Below the pieces are notes generated by a model. That model saw nothing but the letters and a program-made list of their open reading frames with translations, ran no database searches and was not told where the DNA came from. Shown here one piece after another: positions 46,588-57,821 of a stretch of 64,000 nucleotides of DNA. Positions within the stretch are counted from its first letter, which is position 1. Each line of letters opens with the position of its first letter. The DNA lies in NCBI GenBank assembly GCA_016808115.1, contig JAEQBH010000193.1, positions 2,790,001 through 2,854,000 on the forward strand, given 5' to 3'. Source of the DNA: Tetrastigma voinierianum. Its lineage: Eukaryota > Streptophyta > Magnoliopsida > Vitales > Vitaceae. The position numbers and the translations under genes are program-made.

Positions 46588-48200
46588 GTCGGCGTTATCG
46601 CCTACCACAACTCAGAAGTATCGCATCTTCATCGATAGATGTCAGGTTTCTCTCTCAATCTAATCATTTGTACCATCCGTCGCATTTCGATGCACAACTT
46701 CCTACAAAATTTGAATATTATTCAAACAATATATGAATGCATAATAAAAAAACTTGAAGTAATATAATATATCTTTAATTTATTTACCCCGATTTGGCGT
46801 TCTCTCACAACTCCATAGATGAGTGGTCTTAGAAGTGTGCGCTTGATGATGGATCCTCGATAAGGGATGGCTACTTCCCGCCTCTTTCTCCTATATGACA
46901 TAGTAAAATTAGAAGATATATTTGTTATGGATCTTACAAATCAAAATAAAATTAAACTATTCAAGCATCATAACTAACATGCCCATGGTTCAGTAGAACC
47001 CCTAAATATGGTCTGGAAGAACCCAAGGTTCGGTCCGCCAAATTCTTCCTCATTTGACTTTGCCAGGTGAGACATTCCTGCTCGGGACGAGCCCGAACCC
47101 CACAAGACCCTATGCTTCATCTCTACCTGCCTTGTGATGGACTCAGAACATGCAACTTGGCCTCCCATGTTTCCTCCACTTATTCAAATTATTTGTATAC
47201 CTAGACTTGGAAAGCACCTCCCAAGTTGCTTTGATGATACCCTCCATCTCGACATCCCATGAGAAATATTTCTATAAAGAAAGTTAATAGTTACTCATAT
47301 AAGTACGAAATAAATGTTAAAATAATTAACAATGATATTTCATGAAATTTACGTAGTTTCCTCTTGTAATCGGCAATAATCCAACCTAATAAAACAAACA
47401 TATTAAGTACTTGCAAATATAATAAGACACTTATATAATACTCCTCAACTAATCCAACAACAAAACATATTCTCAACCAACAAACACAACACTTCATATA
47501 TTCAATTTGTCATGGCAGATTCTACATAGCTGGGCAAGTGAATGAGTTAAAACTTGAACTCCTTCCCAATAAAAGTATTTTATCTCTTTGTGATGGTGCT
47601 CCATTTATACCCTTCAATGTTAACCCGCCTTTGAAAACGGAGGTGACGCCGAGACGCAGACGTGAAAAAAAAAAAGACTTGACAAACTCAAAGCAACATG
47701 TAAACATCAATTTTCACACATAAAATAAATTTAAGAACAATAATCTAAAATATTTCAATACATTATGTTCATTTACCTCCCATTCTCCACAATCAATTGA
47801 GTCTTACCAGATGCTGAGGTCATAAGTGTAGACATGGTCGATGCAGTCAATCTGAACCGTAGCTGGCAGGTCGCAATGTGTTTCATCAAGAGAATGCACC
47901 AAAGATGATTCCCAGATTACTGCAGAGGTGGCGTGGCCCTTCCAGATGGCATTAGCTAGACCTTCTCTGCATGGATAGTGTACCCTCACGACGCCCATCC
48001 CTGGCCCCTCTACTCGCGACCTCCCGCTCATTTGATCCCCGACCGCATGTCTCAGAGGAATATATAACATGTTAAAGTATGCTTTTGAATAAATAAATAA
48101 ATAAAACATATGAAAATTATGAACATGATGTAAATCACCCGCTTAATCATTATTATTATCATCCGGGTTTTTCTCGAATCGCATCCCAACCGTATCCAAA
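46588..48200 (-). pseudogene. TnpA-like gene of CACTA element 1, 5' and middle parts
   Basis: At 46588-46640 the minus strand carries SIDEDAILLSCGRR, which runs into the segment at 36902 once element 2 and one GTC are removed. Further upstream, at about 47270-47165, the minus strand reads SWDVEMEGIIKATWEVLSKS and then LNKWRK, similar in layout to the DNA-binding part of plant TnpA-like proteins. Other short open pieces (47804-48109) were not recognised. Stops and frame changes are frequent. Confidence 0.5.
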
Positions 48201-48349
48201 TTCCGTTTCATTCTCCATTTTGGTTTTCGACTTAATCTAATTTGTATATCGCTTCCATCAGATCGACCAAGGACATTGGTTCATTAGAGACAACCTCTAT
48301 TGCATGAAATTGCATAGCATCCTGTTGGAATGGTTGGGCTTCAGGTGGT

Positions 48350-48700
48350 GGATGAATTATTCCAGATGATTGAGGAATTTCCACAATAGCCTTGCTTTTA
48401 TTTTATTAACAACCCACCAATTGACTCTATCGCATCTCAAGCTAGGATATGGACAATAATACACCTGAGTCGCTTGTTGAGCCAAAACAAAAGGTTCATA
48501 CTTGTTAAATCTACGTCGGTGGTTTACCTCTACAATGTTATATTTAGGATGAACCCTTTGTCCCGATATCTGTCGGATCAAACCATTCACACTCTGAACA
48601 ATACCGGCTCGCTGATCGCCAACTGTGGATATTCCAATCCCCTACAACTTCCTGAAGCTTGACCATAGTAGTCATTCTCATGATGATCACTATAGTTAGA
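48350..48700 (-). pseudogene. DUF4216 domain of the CACTA transposase
   Basis: An open minus-strand segment (48590-48357) contains the pattern NHRRRFNKYEPFVLAQQATQ followed by VYYCPYPSL and WWVVNKIKAR, a typical DUF4216 stretch found C-terminal of TNP2 in plant CACTA elements. Function of DUF4216 is not established. Confidence 0.7.
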
Positions 48701-49200
48701 CCCTCTGATGAAGACGCCACTATTCATTGTGCCTCTTCTGGTTCCATGTCCCATTGAGTGGAATTTATATCCATTTACAAAATACCCTGGATATGTTCTT
48801 TACAAATTCTCAAAGGTCGTTTTAGCAAGATTCTGAAGTTGTGTGTTCATGATATTATTTGAAGGATTGTTCACTCATATAAAACATAGTGAATATGGTT
48901 AATATAAGTATGGGTATATATATATATATATATATATGAAGAGTAATTTTAAGTGGCATACTACCATTAGCTTAGCATATGTATCAACCAAGAGGTAATC
49001 TTTTCTAGTAGTGTATCTATTTCGTGACGCTTATGTCCACTGACTTTGCATAGCTCATTAGTATAAATCCTTATAAATCAAATAATTTACATAGTTATAT
49101 TATAGATAACTACATAAAAAGGGTCGTGCAAAGGATTATTACACACATTATCTAATCAACAAGGAATACTTATTATATGGATCCACTTCTGAGCAATTCA
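48701..49200. other. Spacer or intron-like stretch within CACTA element 1
   Basis: AT-rich with a (TA)n tract at 48918-48938; no domain recognised. Confidence 0.4.
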
Positions 49201-49735
49201 ACAATATATAGGCGTGTGCAGCATGAAACTCTTCCAATGATAGTTTCCTTGATGTGGCATGTCCAAATGCTCGTCCAGGATATTTGAAAATAGACAATGT
49301 CTCCTCGTTTTCCTCCTAATTCTCTCCACAAACATCATTATTTTACGGCACCCTTCAGTGCCTTGTGTGTACATGCTCCTCAAAATAGTATGAACAAAAT
49401 AATGAAGTTTCTTCAACTAAATAGGCATTGCATATTGAACCTTCAACACGTGTTCTATTTTTCATACATTATTTTTAGCTTACGAAGGTACCTACATAAT
49501 AGGTCTCGATTGGTCATTTGCATAAGTGAAAAATAAGTAATCATAGTAACAAAGAATTACCTTTCGAAAGGATACATCCACCGATATTGCACTGGCCCAG
49601 CAAGTCGCACTTCATGAGGCAAGTGTACGGGCAAATGCTCCATCAAGTCAAAGAAGTTAGGAGGGAATATGTGCTCAAGCTTACACAGAATAACTGGGAT
49701 CTCTTCCTCTAGTCGAGCCATGTCATCATTTTTTA
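49201..49735 (-). pseudogene. DUF4218 domain of the CACTA transposase
   Basis: Minus strand 49735-49560 reads IPVILCKLEHIFPPNFFDLM, then HLPVHLPHEVRLAGPVQYRW, a near-intact DUF4218 signature. The rest of the domain is frameshifted through 49480-49200 (recognisable GYPGRAF/EEFHAAH-like pieces). It directly follows the TNP2 catalytic part. Confidence 0.85.
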
Positions 49736-49739
49736 TACT

Positions 49740-50974
49740 GCAGGTTAGATCATCAAAACATGCTCAACTCTATTAGTGCATTCCACACATTTTGTGGCAA
49801 CAATTCATGGAAAGCAATTGGCAATAACCTCTGCATGAAAACATGACAATCATGGCTCTTCATCTTAAACAAGTTAAGCTTTTGCATGTCCACACATCGA
49901 GCCAAATTTGATGCATATCCATCTAGGTATCTTAGATTTTTAACCCATTCACACAACACCTGTTTTTCGATCTTATCAAGCGTGTAGTAAGCTTTAAGGT
50001 ACTTGGTCATTCCCTCTACCTTCTTTAACTTCGAGCGTCGACAGTACTCATTTAACTCCTGTCTAGACTTAGAGGTGTCTTTAGTTTTACTCGGCACATT
50101 CATAACCGTGTTAAACACGTTATCAAAGACATTTTTCTCAAAGTGCATGACATCTAAGTTATGTCGAATGAGTAGCGTGCTCCAATATGGCAAATCCCAA
50201 AAGATGCTCCTCTTCTTCCTTCCGTGAGCTTTACATATTGGATCATTAATATCAGAGGCTCCAACTTCAGTTACCTTTTTCAATCAAAGGTTAATAATTA
50301 GGTGTAAAATTTCGTTCCCACTCAATATAGGAGGTGTCGTGGCTGTTACCATCATATTTTTACGAAAAGCATATCTATTCCTTCGAAATATGTGGTATGC
50401 AGGTAAAAACTTATGGTGGGTGTCAAACCAAGATTGCTTTCCACTCTTTGAAAGTGTGAATGCCTTTGAGTGACCCATGCAATATGGACAGATGCCAACC
50501 ACTGCCTATGCTCCACCCCTCGACAACATTGCATAACCGTGGAAGTCACCGATGGTCCACATTAATGCCAGCTCTTAATCGAAATTTTGTTTCATTGAAA
50601 TGTCATATGCTAAAATTCCAACATCCCATAATCCTTTAACTCGGTTATGTTTGTTGCAAAAACATCTAGCTTGTGTTCGGGGATCTATAGACCCAACACT
50701 AGCACAGTTAGAAACATAGATGTCTCTTTCATACACAACCATGGCAGAAAATTATAAACCGTTAAAATCACCGGCCATGATGAATATTGTTGCCCTGACT
50801 GCCTAAATGGTTGGAACCCATTAGAACACAGCCCTAGTCTCACATTTCTATTCTCAGCTACAAAATCGGGGTGTATTGTATTGTATTGAAATGCTTCCAA
50901 GCAATGGAATAAAAGCAATGCTGCATTTCTCCTTTTACAACCTCATGCTCCTCATGCCACCTCATATCATTAGC
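49740..50974 (-). pseudogene. TNP2 transposase, central and C-terminal part
   Basis: The 176-codon open frame 50283-49753 carries the TNP2 (Transposase_21, PF02992) block HNLDVMHFEKNVFDNVFNTV and, near its end, DGYASNLARCVDMQKLNLF and SHDCHVFMQRLLPIAF. Upstream pieces are at 50502-50284 (CPYCMGHSKAF..., DTHHKFLP) and 50918-50685 (NVRLGLCSNGFQPF, SSWPVILTVYNFLPWLCMKE). Stops between the pieces break the gene. The segment starts at 50974 with NDMRWHEEHEVVKGEMQH; the preceding N-terminal part lies at 56925 and beyond, across LTR sequence. Confidence 0.9.
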
Positions 50975-51599
50975 GGTAGCAGAGGCTAATCCAACCCGAG
51001 CTCTTTCCTAACTCCGGGGACTTCCCAAAGACTCTTACCTGGATTCGAAAAAAACCTTTCATTTCTTTTAAACCTTTTCCAAAAGTGAATCCGTGGAGCG
51101 AACTAATTTATACAGTTACGTTTTCCATTAAAATCTTATGAAACATGGTGGGACAAATTTTTTATTTATTTTTTTACATTAAACCCTTTATAGAAAATCG
51201 GGCAGAGTTTCCTTTTTTTTTTTCGGACATGTCCTAATTTACAACATCTGTAATAAAACAATTTAATTTACTCCACATCCAACAATGGGACATCAAGTCC
51301 ACCACAACCAATTTCAAATCAAATTTTAAAATCATTTTCTGAACACTATAGATATATAAACAATCTTTTAAAACTTATACACATTACAAAATAAAGGAGC
51401 ACAAGTAGTTATTTACAACAAAAACTATACATTTTCAAAAAGGTGGTCGCCACGTGAGGCGAGTGTCACGGCCCGGGAGGATGCCTAACTCCGCACGTCA
51501 ACTCTCGCCTCAAAACATTTTATAAAACATTTGAAAAATGGCAGCCAAAAGAGCCTGCTGGAGAGTACAATTCATAGGAAAATAATGTTTCAAGATATA

Positions 51600-52040
51600 G
51601 TTCAAATACAATGTGTAAAACAATTGTATAGAGATTCATTTCATAAATATTTACTTTGCATTCTTTTCCTTCTATTCAAATACAACGTAAAACAATTGTA
51701 TAGAGATCTCATTTCTATAAACATTTACTTTACTTTCTTTTCCATAGTTCAAATACAAAGTGTAAAACAATTGTATCAACATATCTTTTCAATATACTTC
51801 TTTCCTTTTGAACTGGTCATATCCAATGGAACCCCCCTACCGTTAACCGCCGTTGGTCCATGAAAGAACCTCCGAGGAAACAAAGCCTTTACGATCACCG
51901 ACACGGCCTAAAAGGAACCTCCTCCTCCGAGAAATCGTGCCATGTACCGCAATCCACCATTGGCCCATGAAAGAACTTCATTTGAGGAAACAAATTTTAC
52001 GATCATCGATGACCCAAAAAGGAACTCTCCGATATCGTGC
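51600..52040. repeat. Short tandem duplications in the Tekay-like LTR
   Basis: Three imperfect copies of a roughly 70-bp unit around AAAACAATTGTATAGAGAT (51602-51790) are followed by two copies of a roughly 110-bp unit around CATGAAAGAACCTCCGAGGA (51860-52040). Confidence 0.7.
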
Positions 52041-52460
52041 CTTTCTTTGTAAATACCATTACACTATGGAATGAAATCACATTATGCGTTGGTAAACTTT
52101 TCAGACTTCTTTTCACGTGCATGCACAATACATCACTCTTTCCCTTCCCTCAAAAATCCTAACCCTTTCCCATGTACCATGCACACGTAAAGTACTTTAG
52201 TCGACTTTCCTTTAAACTTTATCTTTGTAATATAGGGTAACCATGGATTCAAACATTTTCATATAAACATGTATATATAAAATATACATTCATAAACATT
52301 TCATTTCATATGGAAACCATAAATCATGCTTTATAAAACTATGGAAACCATAATCATTTCATATTTTCTCAACATAATTTAAAGTAAAAAAAACAACATT
52401 TCTTTTTTTTCATTTGAACATTTATAACATAGATATGAAAACATATACATTGCAAACATT

Positions 52461-52463
<3 letters not shown>

Positions 52464-52504
<41 letters not shown>
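52464..52504. repeat. (TA)n microsatellite
   Basis: About 20 TA units. Confidence 0.95.
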
Positions 52505-52508
<4 letters not shown>

Positions 52509-53214
52509 CTACCTTAGTTATTTAAGCCCTTTTCCTCCTTAAACAAAACTTTCCACCTCCACCCTTGTCCTTTATCACCTTCCTACAAGTCAAATTATCC
52601 ATAAAATCCATTAACTTCATACCTTAGTCATGTTCAATTAAACCATTGTTCATACTGTACTTTCCAAAGAACTCCTAAGCATTTAATCACTTCCAATTGA
52701 TTAAAATCAATTGAACTCAACCTCTTTTGTTCTCATGATTTTCTTATGCTAACTCATGGAAATTACTACCCCATACAATAGCCCACAACATGCCATGAAA
52801 TGGTCATGCCAAAACCCGGCTATTCACATTGACATAACCAAGCAACCTGCACACTTGGTGCAAAACATAAAATTTCATCCATGTTTTGACCATCCCCTGT
52901 ACTCTACATGAATATGGATAGAATCTTGACTCAATGATCTTTCCATAGAGTCCAAGAACACCCAAAACAGAGTTCGAACGAAGAAGTTATGGCCTTTTCA
53001 TTCAAAACTGGTCAATTTACTCGCGACACTGAAACAATTGATAATTCCTATCAGGGTCTTAATGCATAATTTGACACTTGTTATTTGTACTATTTTTAGA
53101 TACGGTTCTTAGGTTTTTCCAATCCCAATCACCTAAATCGATCACCTAAACTCAAGATATATCATAAACAACCGATTACCTTTGCCAAACATAAACTTAA
53201 ACTGGTTCGAACAT

Positions 53215-53565
53215 ACTCCCTTTGAAATGCATTTCTGAGTCCAAATGGGTCGGAATTTGGATTGACCTATTTCAAGGAGATATGTTCTCCTATCGGTCTA
53301 GTTTATCCAGAAATTTGAATCACTCAATTCAGATAAATGATGGTCAAGTTATGGCCAAAATACAGTCATGGTATCTTAAAAACAGAATAGAAAAACTGAC
53401 TGAACAGAGCTCCATTTTGAATGCATTTTTGAGTCAAAATGGGTTGGAATTTGGATAGGCCTATTTCAAGGAGATATGTTCTCTTGTCAGTCTATTTTAT
53501 CTAGCAATTTGAATCACTCAATTCCATAGCATGAGTGATGACCAAGTTATGGCCAAACACGCCAT
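53215..53565. repeat. Tandem duplication, period about 190 bp
   Basis: Two copies: shared blocks AATGCATTT(C/T)TGAGTC, GGAATTTGGAT followed by GCCTATTTCAAGGAGATATG, and TTTGAATCACTCAATTC. Lies inside the Tekay-like LTR. Confidence 0.75.
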
Positions 53566-53869
53566 GGGCCTGAGAAAACAAACTGACAACATCTCCTGGA
53601 CACACATGCCCGTAGACAAAAAATTCAACCCGGTGTAGCGTAAAACCTCACTTCAAATGGCGTGGATTTCAATCGACACCACCTTCTGGCTGAAAACGCG
53701 AACCTTGGACCTTGGCAGAATCTTGTGATTCTGGTACCCACGCGTAGCCCTCGTTGCATAGATCAACTTTAATTCTTGACCTAACGAGATCCGACTGACG
53801 AAATCCCGTGAATCGAAGAGAGAAGATTGTCTTTCTCTTTCTTTCTCTCTCTTACTCTTACTTGCTTAT

Positions 53870-56329
53870 TGTAGGACACCCCAAACCCCGGGGGTCATTT
53901 ATGTATATTTATTATTAAATTTTTTAAGTATTATTTCGCAAAAAAAAAAAAAAAAAAAAAAAAAAGAAACTCAGTCGCAACCTAGAATTCCAGTCGCAAC
54001 CCACAACCACACCCAAATGGTAACTCCTAAAAACCTATAGTGCAGCTTCATTCTAAGGCTTTATCGCATTTTCCGCACTTCCACAAGACCGTGATTTCTC
54101 ACTTCTAGTGATCTTATCCAAAAATACTCGTAACTTACAAACTTACATAAACTTCATCAAATTGCATAAACATAAACACTTAGTTTAATTACAATTTCGT
54201 TACATTTTAGGCAATGTAAAACCGAGTTTCTCCCTGTGTACATCGTAAAGCCGGATACAAATTCGTTGTTCTACAAAATATTTCAAAAGTCGCTTCTAAG
54301 CTTCCTCCACCTCTCAGCCAGTTTCAATGAGCACTTCTCTCGTGTATCTCCAAAGACCGAAAATTTAGTTTTTTTTTCCACAATCCGGTGAGCTACTGCC
54401 AAACAGAAATTTTCCTACGAGGGCTACTCCCACCTAGATACATGCAATGCCATATTCGCACTCACATACATTCACTTAAAAATATACATAAAATCTATAT
54501 GAATGTCATATGCCAACCTATGCTCTACCCTCACCGATTTCCTCACACATGTATTTTTCCATGTATATTAAAATTAGTTTCTAAAACAAAAGACTTTGTT
54601 TTAGTTACTCAAGGTTAGTCGATGATCCGATAAAAATTTCGACCACCCTCCGATACTTTCATTTGGACAGACCCGAGCACAATGTGGACTACCCGATATT
54701 CATTTTGACAGACCATAAAATTTGGTGGACAACCTTTCGAAATTAATATTTTGGACAACCCTCCGAATTTAATTCATTCAAAATCCATGTCATGCACTCA
54801 CACCCAATTTTTTTTCATGATGTCCCCGTGCAGATGCAATGCTAATGCCATCAGATAAAATCTCATGTTACATGCATAATAAAACTACATGCAACATATA
54901 TATCATTTATGCTTTATCTTAAGCATCATGTTAATCATTAACATGTACATATCAACATGTATATTCACACATTCTGCATGTTTTTCATTCAAACAATAAT
55001 ATCAAAATGATATTTTCTTTAGTTTAAAAACCCAGAAAATTTTGCATGTTTTTCATGTAAGTTAGTAATACCTCAAACCGATATTTCTTAATCTAAACCC
55101 AAAAATTCTGCATGTTAGTCATGCAAGCAACTATACACCAAACTGATATTTCTTCTCGCCTAAACCCGAAAATTTTGGTATTTTCATTCAAACTATAATG
55201 CCAAACTCATGTTTCTTCATTTAAAACCTATGAAATTTCGCGATGTTTTTCATGCAAGCAATAATACTCCAAACTGATACTTTGTCTAAAACCAAAAAAT
55301 TTTGCATGTTACCAAGTGCAAGCAACCATACACCAACCGATATTTCTTCGCCTAAAACCCAGAAAATTTTGTATGTTTTTCATTCAAACTATAATACCAA
55401 ACCATGTCTCTCTCCTTGGTCTTCAACTAAAACCTGTAAAATCCCGTATGTTAGTCATGCAAATCAACCATTTCCAGATTTTAATCCTCACATAACCGCT
55501 CTAAACCATTTCCGCATTTTAATTCTCATATAAATCAGTTTTCAACAAGGCCATTTCCGCATTTAAATAAATCAGTTTCAACAAGTGCCATTTTCGCATT
55601 TTAATCCCGTAAAATGGATAAACAAACAATTTAACATCACGTCGCTAGAAATCGTTATACATCCAAATTTCACGCATGGATTAAATCCTTCCGTCATCAA
55701 ACAAATCTTAGACAAGATATAACCATGGTAGGAGAAGTCCTACCCGTTGGAGTGATCAACAACCGTCGAACTCCACAAAGACCCGTGTGAACGTAAAATC
55801 CTGCAATCGGTTCTCTTTGTCTCGCTTTCTCCTTCTTCCTTTCCTTTCCTTCTTCTTTCTTTCTCCTTTCTTTTCCCCGTAACTCGGGAAAGCACTCTTC
55901 TCCCTTCCCTTTTTTCCACCGGACCAGTTTGGTTTAGAGAGCATCTTCATCCTAAGTCTCTTGACACCTAACTTTCCACTTGTCTCCTAACCCACTTTTC
56001 TTCCCACTAAATTCCTCATGCAAAGCCTATCCAAGACACCTAGCATCCACTAACATTTACCCTCATGCAAGACCACTTTCTCTAGACATGTAGCCTACTT
56101 GCATGTATCCATGTGGTGTGGGACTTCATGCCACTTGTCATTTGTTCATTTGTCCACTTGCTCAAATACGTGCAAATCCCGAATTGCCTTTGAATGCGAC
56201 GAAATTTGAATGTGTACTCTAGATTTTCAAGACGAACCCAACGGCGTTAACTGTCGTCATCCGAGATCTAATGTAATTTCCTGCAGTTTGCCACCTGTGT
56301 CTATCGTTCATTTCTTCCGGGGTCTCACA
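53870..56329 (-). repeat. Second LTR-like unit nested in the Tekay-like LTR
   Basis: The minus strand starts TGTGAGACCCCGGAAG at 56329 and ends GGGTGTCCTACA at 53870; 2460 bp. It shows the same internal order as related LTRs: a purine-rich zone (complement of 55800-55900) and a tandem array. Flanks CTTAT and GGCTG do not match, so it may have formed by recombination between two elements. A poly(A) run is at 53939-53965. Confidence 0.5.
54960..55470 (-). repeat. Tandem array, unit about 68 bp
   Basis: About seven imperfect units built from CTGATATTTCTT, AACCCA(A/G)AAAATT and TGCATGTTTTTCATGCAAGC. Confidence 0.75.
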
Positions 56330-56924
56330 GGCTGAGACCAAAATGAGAGCTTTTGATATTTTAGATTTTTTTTAGGCTATTTATAGTGTGGACAAGTGGC
56401 CCACTTCGCGCCACATGTCACACTTCTTCGGTTTCGTTTTCGCTCTGAAACAATTTATTTCGTCCCAGTTTTAGTTCCATCTATCTTAAATAGAAATTCT
56501 TTAAATATTTGACAATTTTTGGGATTTTCTAAAATCTCGGGTTGGGGTCCACTGACGTCCGCCGCTCGACTCGTGGAAAATTCGACCAAGCTGCATTCAA
56601 CTAAATTCGATCGGTAACTAGATTCACGAGACGAATTCACCTGAAGTCCATTTCACATCCGAGATCTAGAAAAATTTTATTTTTCCAGGAAAATTACCTT
56701 TTTGCCATTTTTCATAAAAATTTTATTTTCACCACTTAACATAATTTCGTTTTAATCTATTTCAGCTTCTTTAGACTCAATACATTATTATGAACAATTT
56801 TTTTTATTTTCGGTGCTTATTTTTCGAAAATTACTATTCATTTGACTGTTTCTAGTCAAATACCTAACTGATCGAAAACGAATTACTATTCATGGAAACT
56901 TTAAATTCAGGGTCTTACAGATAG

Positions 56925-57747
56925 CCTTCGAAGCATACAACCTTAGTAGTCGAGGAGACAAAGGAAAGTAGTACATTTTCTTATAGGGTACATTTGTTTT
57001 TCTTCTTGTATTTGTTTATGCTCGAGCCTGCCTCTTTGTATCGTTGATGGCCAAATCTACAAATCAGGAGATCATTGTCTTTTCCCCAAAACATACAACC
57101 ATTGTTGCTAAACACTGATCTTCTCAATTGGTAAGCCTAAACCTCTGACCAACCTTTTAGCGCTGTAAAAGTTCCTACCACAAGATTCTCTAATGTTCAA
57201 TTCCTTATCAATTGAGCAATATCATCAAACTCCCTTTAAGATATGTGGTGTTCTGCCTTCATATTCAACATTCTAGCAATCAATGATAGCTGCGAATGTC
57301 TTTGGAAACCGGGTCACAATTCTTTATTCACAGCACTTAGCATGTCAAAAAACTTATGTGCTTCTAGATTAGGAGGTTCATTCGATATTTCATTAGGATT
57401 GAAATCAGGCCCTAAGGCGTCCATAACCATACTATGGTATGCATTTTCAATTGACTCAGATGTTGGTCAGCATCACTGCACTATGAATTAATCGTTCCAT
57501 TTCCTGTCTTTCGCCTCTGAATTACACATCCTAAGAGATAAAGCCATTCTTCATCAAGTGATACTTTACAATATCAATTTGATGTACTTACAATGACTTC
57601 GTGAAGGTACATGGACACTTTATCTTGTTACCATCCATCCATTCGGTTTATTACATGCGAATTTATAAATTCTCCAAACCAACCAAAACTCGGGTTTAAG
57701 AGGCCATTTATGAGCCTAGAATACATCCAACTTCGATTTGAAGCCAT
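56925..57747 (-). pseudogene. TNP2 N-terminal part with transposase-associated domain
   Basis: The ATG at 57747 (minus strand) opens MASNRSWMYSRLINGLLNPS, matching the start of the plant transposase-associated domain (PF13963). After frame changes come PDFNPNEISNEPPNLEAHKF and HSQLSLIARMLNMKAEHH (57430-57235), then CMFWGKDNDLLICRFGHQRY (57085-57025) and a final LYASKA-type block reaching 56925. These are the standard N-terminal blocks of TNP2 proteins. The protein continues at 50974. In-frame stops are present. Confidence 0.85.
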
Positions 57748-57821
57748 TTTAAATGTTAAGCTTGACAATTGTAGACAACATGAGGGAATAAGAACAAAAT
57801 TATGTCGTTGAACTTCTTAAA

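Larger units (their letters stand above)
50980..56919 (-). mobile_element. Tekay-like LTR sequence splitting the TNP2 gene (composite)
   Basis: The minus strand starts TGTAAGACCCTGAATTT at 56919, the usual opening of long chromovirus (Tekay/Del-type) LTRs, followed by a purine-rich zone. The flanks GGTAG (50975-50979) and GATAG (56920-56924) agree in 4 of 5 bases and lie in the same TNP2 codons, supporting an insertion here, although the left end lacks a clear TG. A second LTR-like unit (53870-56329) sits inside. No gag or pol is visible; I read it as one or two solo LTRs. Confidence 0.6.
35529..57821 (-). mobile_element. CACTA (En/Spm) element 1, interrupted by later insertions
   Basis: Element 1 is read from right to left: TNP2 start codon at 57747, TNP2 domains to 48.35 kb, a TnpA-like gene to 36.66 kb, a dense subterminal repeat array (35550-36440) and a terminus TACTACTAGAAAAATTG at 35529 (CACTA with its first base changed). 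Inserted into it are CACTA element 2 (36903-46587, which hosts a copia) and Tekay-like LTR sequence (50980-56919); a further solo LTR (57822-60760) follows. The TNP2-then-TnpA order and common strand match autonomous CACTA elements. The 5' terminus was not found to the right. All frames are broken. Confidence 0.8.
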
